Source: an uncultured Eubacteriales bacterium (GTDB lineage Bacteria; Bacillota; Clostridia; Christensenellales; Borkfalkiaceae). From it: a stretch of DNA of 64,000 bases. The notes below the pieces were generated by a model. That model saw only the letters and a program-made list of their open reading frames with translations, was not told the origin of the DNA and ran no database searches. Positions 63,946-64,000 of the stretch are shown here, piece after piece. The stretch lies in NCBI GenBank assembly GCA_949288785.1, contig CASELQ010000010.1:1-64000 (forward strand). The letters are read 5' to 3'. The position numbers and the translations under genes are program-made. The stretch's first letter is position 1. Each line of letters starts with the position of its first letter.

Positions 63946-64000
63946 CTATTTAATGTGCTTTAACGCGTAAGATATAAGCTGCTCCGCCGTTTCCGCGCCT
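63946..64000 (-). CDS. ruvA: Holliday junction DNA helicase RuvA, C-terminal end (partial)
   Basis: The last 17 residues of a frame that enters from the right edge ([16 protein letters not shown], stop at 63946). Its position just before ruvB and the look of the third RuvA domain, which ends in a short helical AL..L segment, make ruvA the natural call. The rest is beyond the window. Confidence 0.7.
   Translation of the reverse strand, partial: GAETAEQLISYALKHIK

Overview
The window looks like a piece of the chromosome of a gut-type member of the Clostridia (Bacillota). The evidence is the gene content and order: ruvA-ruvB-queA-tgt-yajC-TIGR04086, infC-rpmI-rplT, arsR-uvrC-HAD-lon-engB, a type III glutamine synthetase, an archaeal-type aspartyl-tRNA synthetase, YwnA/YwnB-like genes, and strong AGGAGG-type ribosome binding sites. 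The assignment to an uncultured Christensenellales-like lineage is inference only. I found no rRNA or tRNA gene, CRISPR array, transposase or prophage.

Layout. 0-8.3 kb is an accessory sugar-metabolism zone: a glycyl-radical-enzyme activase, a DeoR regulator, a lipoprotein, two uroporphyrinogen-decarboxylase-like proteins around a PocR-AraC regulator, and the broken remains of an alpha-L-rhamnosidase-like gene. 8.3-11.6 kb encodes an ABC exporter with two paralogous Wzz-like membrane proteins. 11.7-21.6 kb holds dxs, an M29 aminopeptidase, cardiolipin synthase, a GDSL hydrolase, glnN and guaA. 21.6-25.3 kb is a small acquired zone: an AT-rich methyltransferase next to an array of mini-hairpins, an XRE-regulator remnant, and an Rrf2-controlled oxidoreductase with two near-identical operators. 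26-29.4 kb pairs a ribbon-helix-helix protein with clpB. 29.7-33.6 kb is a repeat-containing surface protein split by two frameshifts, one in a nine-G tract, preceded by a 46-residue acidic peptide. 33.8-38.3 kb has a serine-palmitoyltransferase-like enzyme, an unusual divergent pair of unknown genes, and fucO. 38.4-64 kb is mostly housekeeping: lon, engB, uvrC, gap, fba, an HtrA-like lipoprotein, yebC, trmH, the infC operon, a membrane-anchored four-repeat DUF1508 protein, degV, aspS, yajC, tgt, queA, ruvB and the end of ruvA.

How genes may work together. fucO (lactaldehyde reductase), the rhamnosidase remnant, the PocR-type sensor and the glycyl-radical activase would all fit deoxy-sugar breakdown by way of 1,2-propanediol, but they are not one operon and the rhamnosidase is now broken. 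gap and fba each have a good housekeeping promoter. The Rrf2 regulator very probably represses the oxidoreductase next to it.

The most interesting points are: the G9-tract surface gene, the 51-residue Leu/Asn-rich mini-protein divergent from an ArsR gene (44561-44716), the RHH-ClpB pair, the ABC exporter with two Wzz-like partners, the methyltransferase cassette with its two-armed hairpin array, the perfect Rrf2 operators, a dispersed 14-bp palindrome, and an intrinsic terminator abutting the start codon of the TIGR04086 gene.
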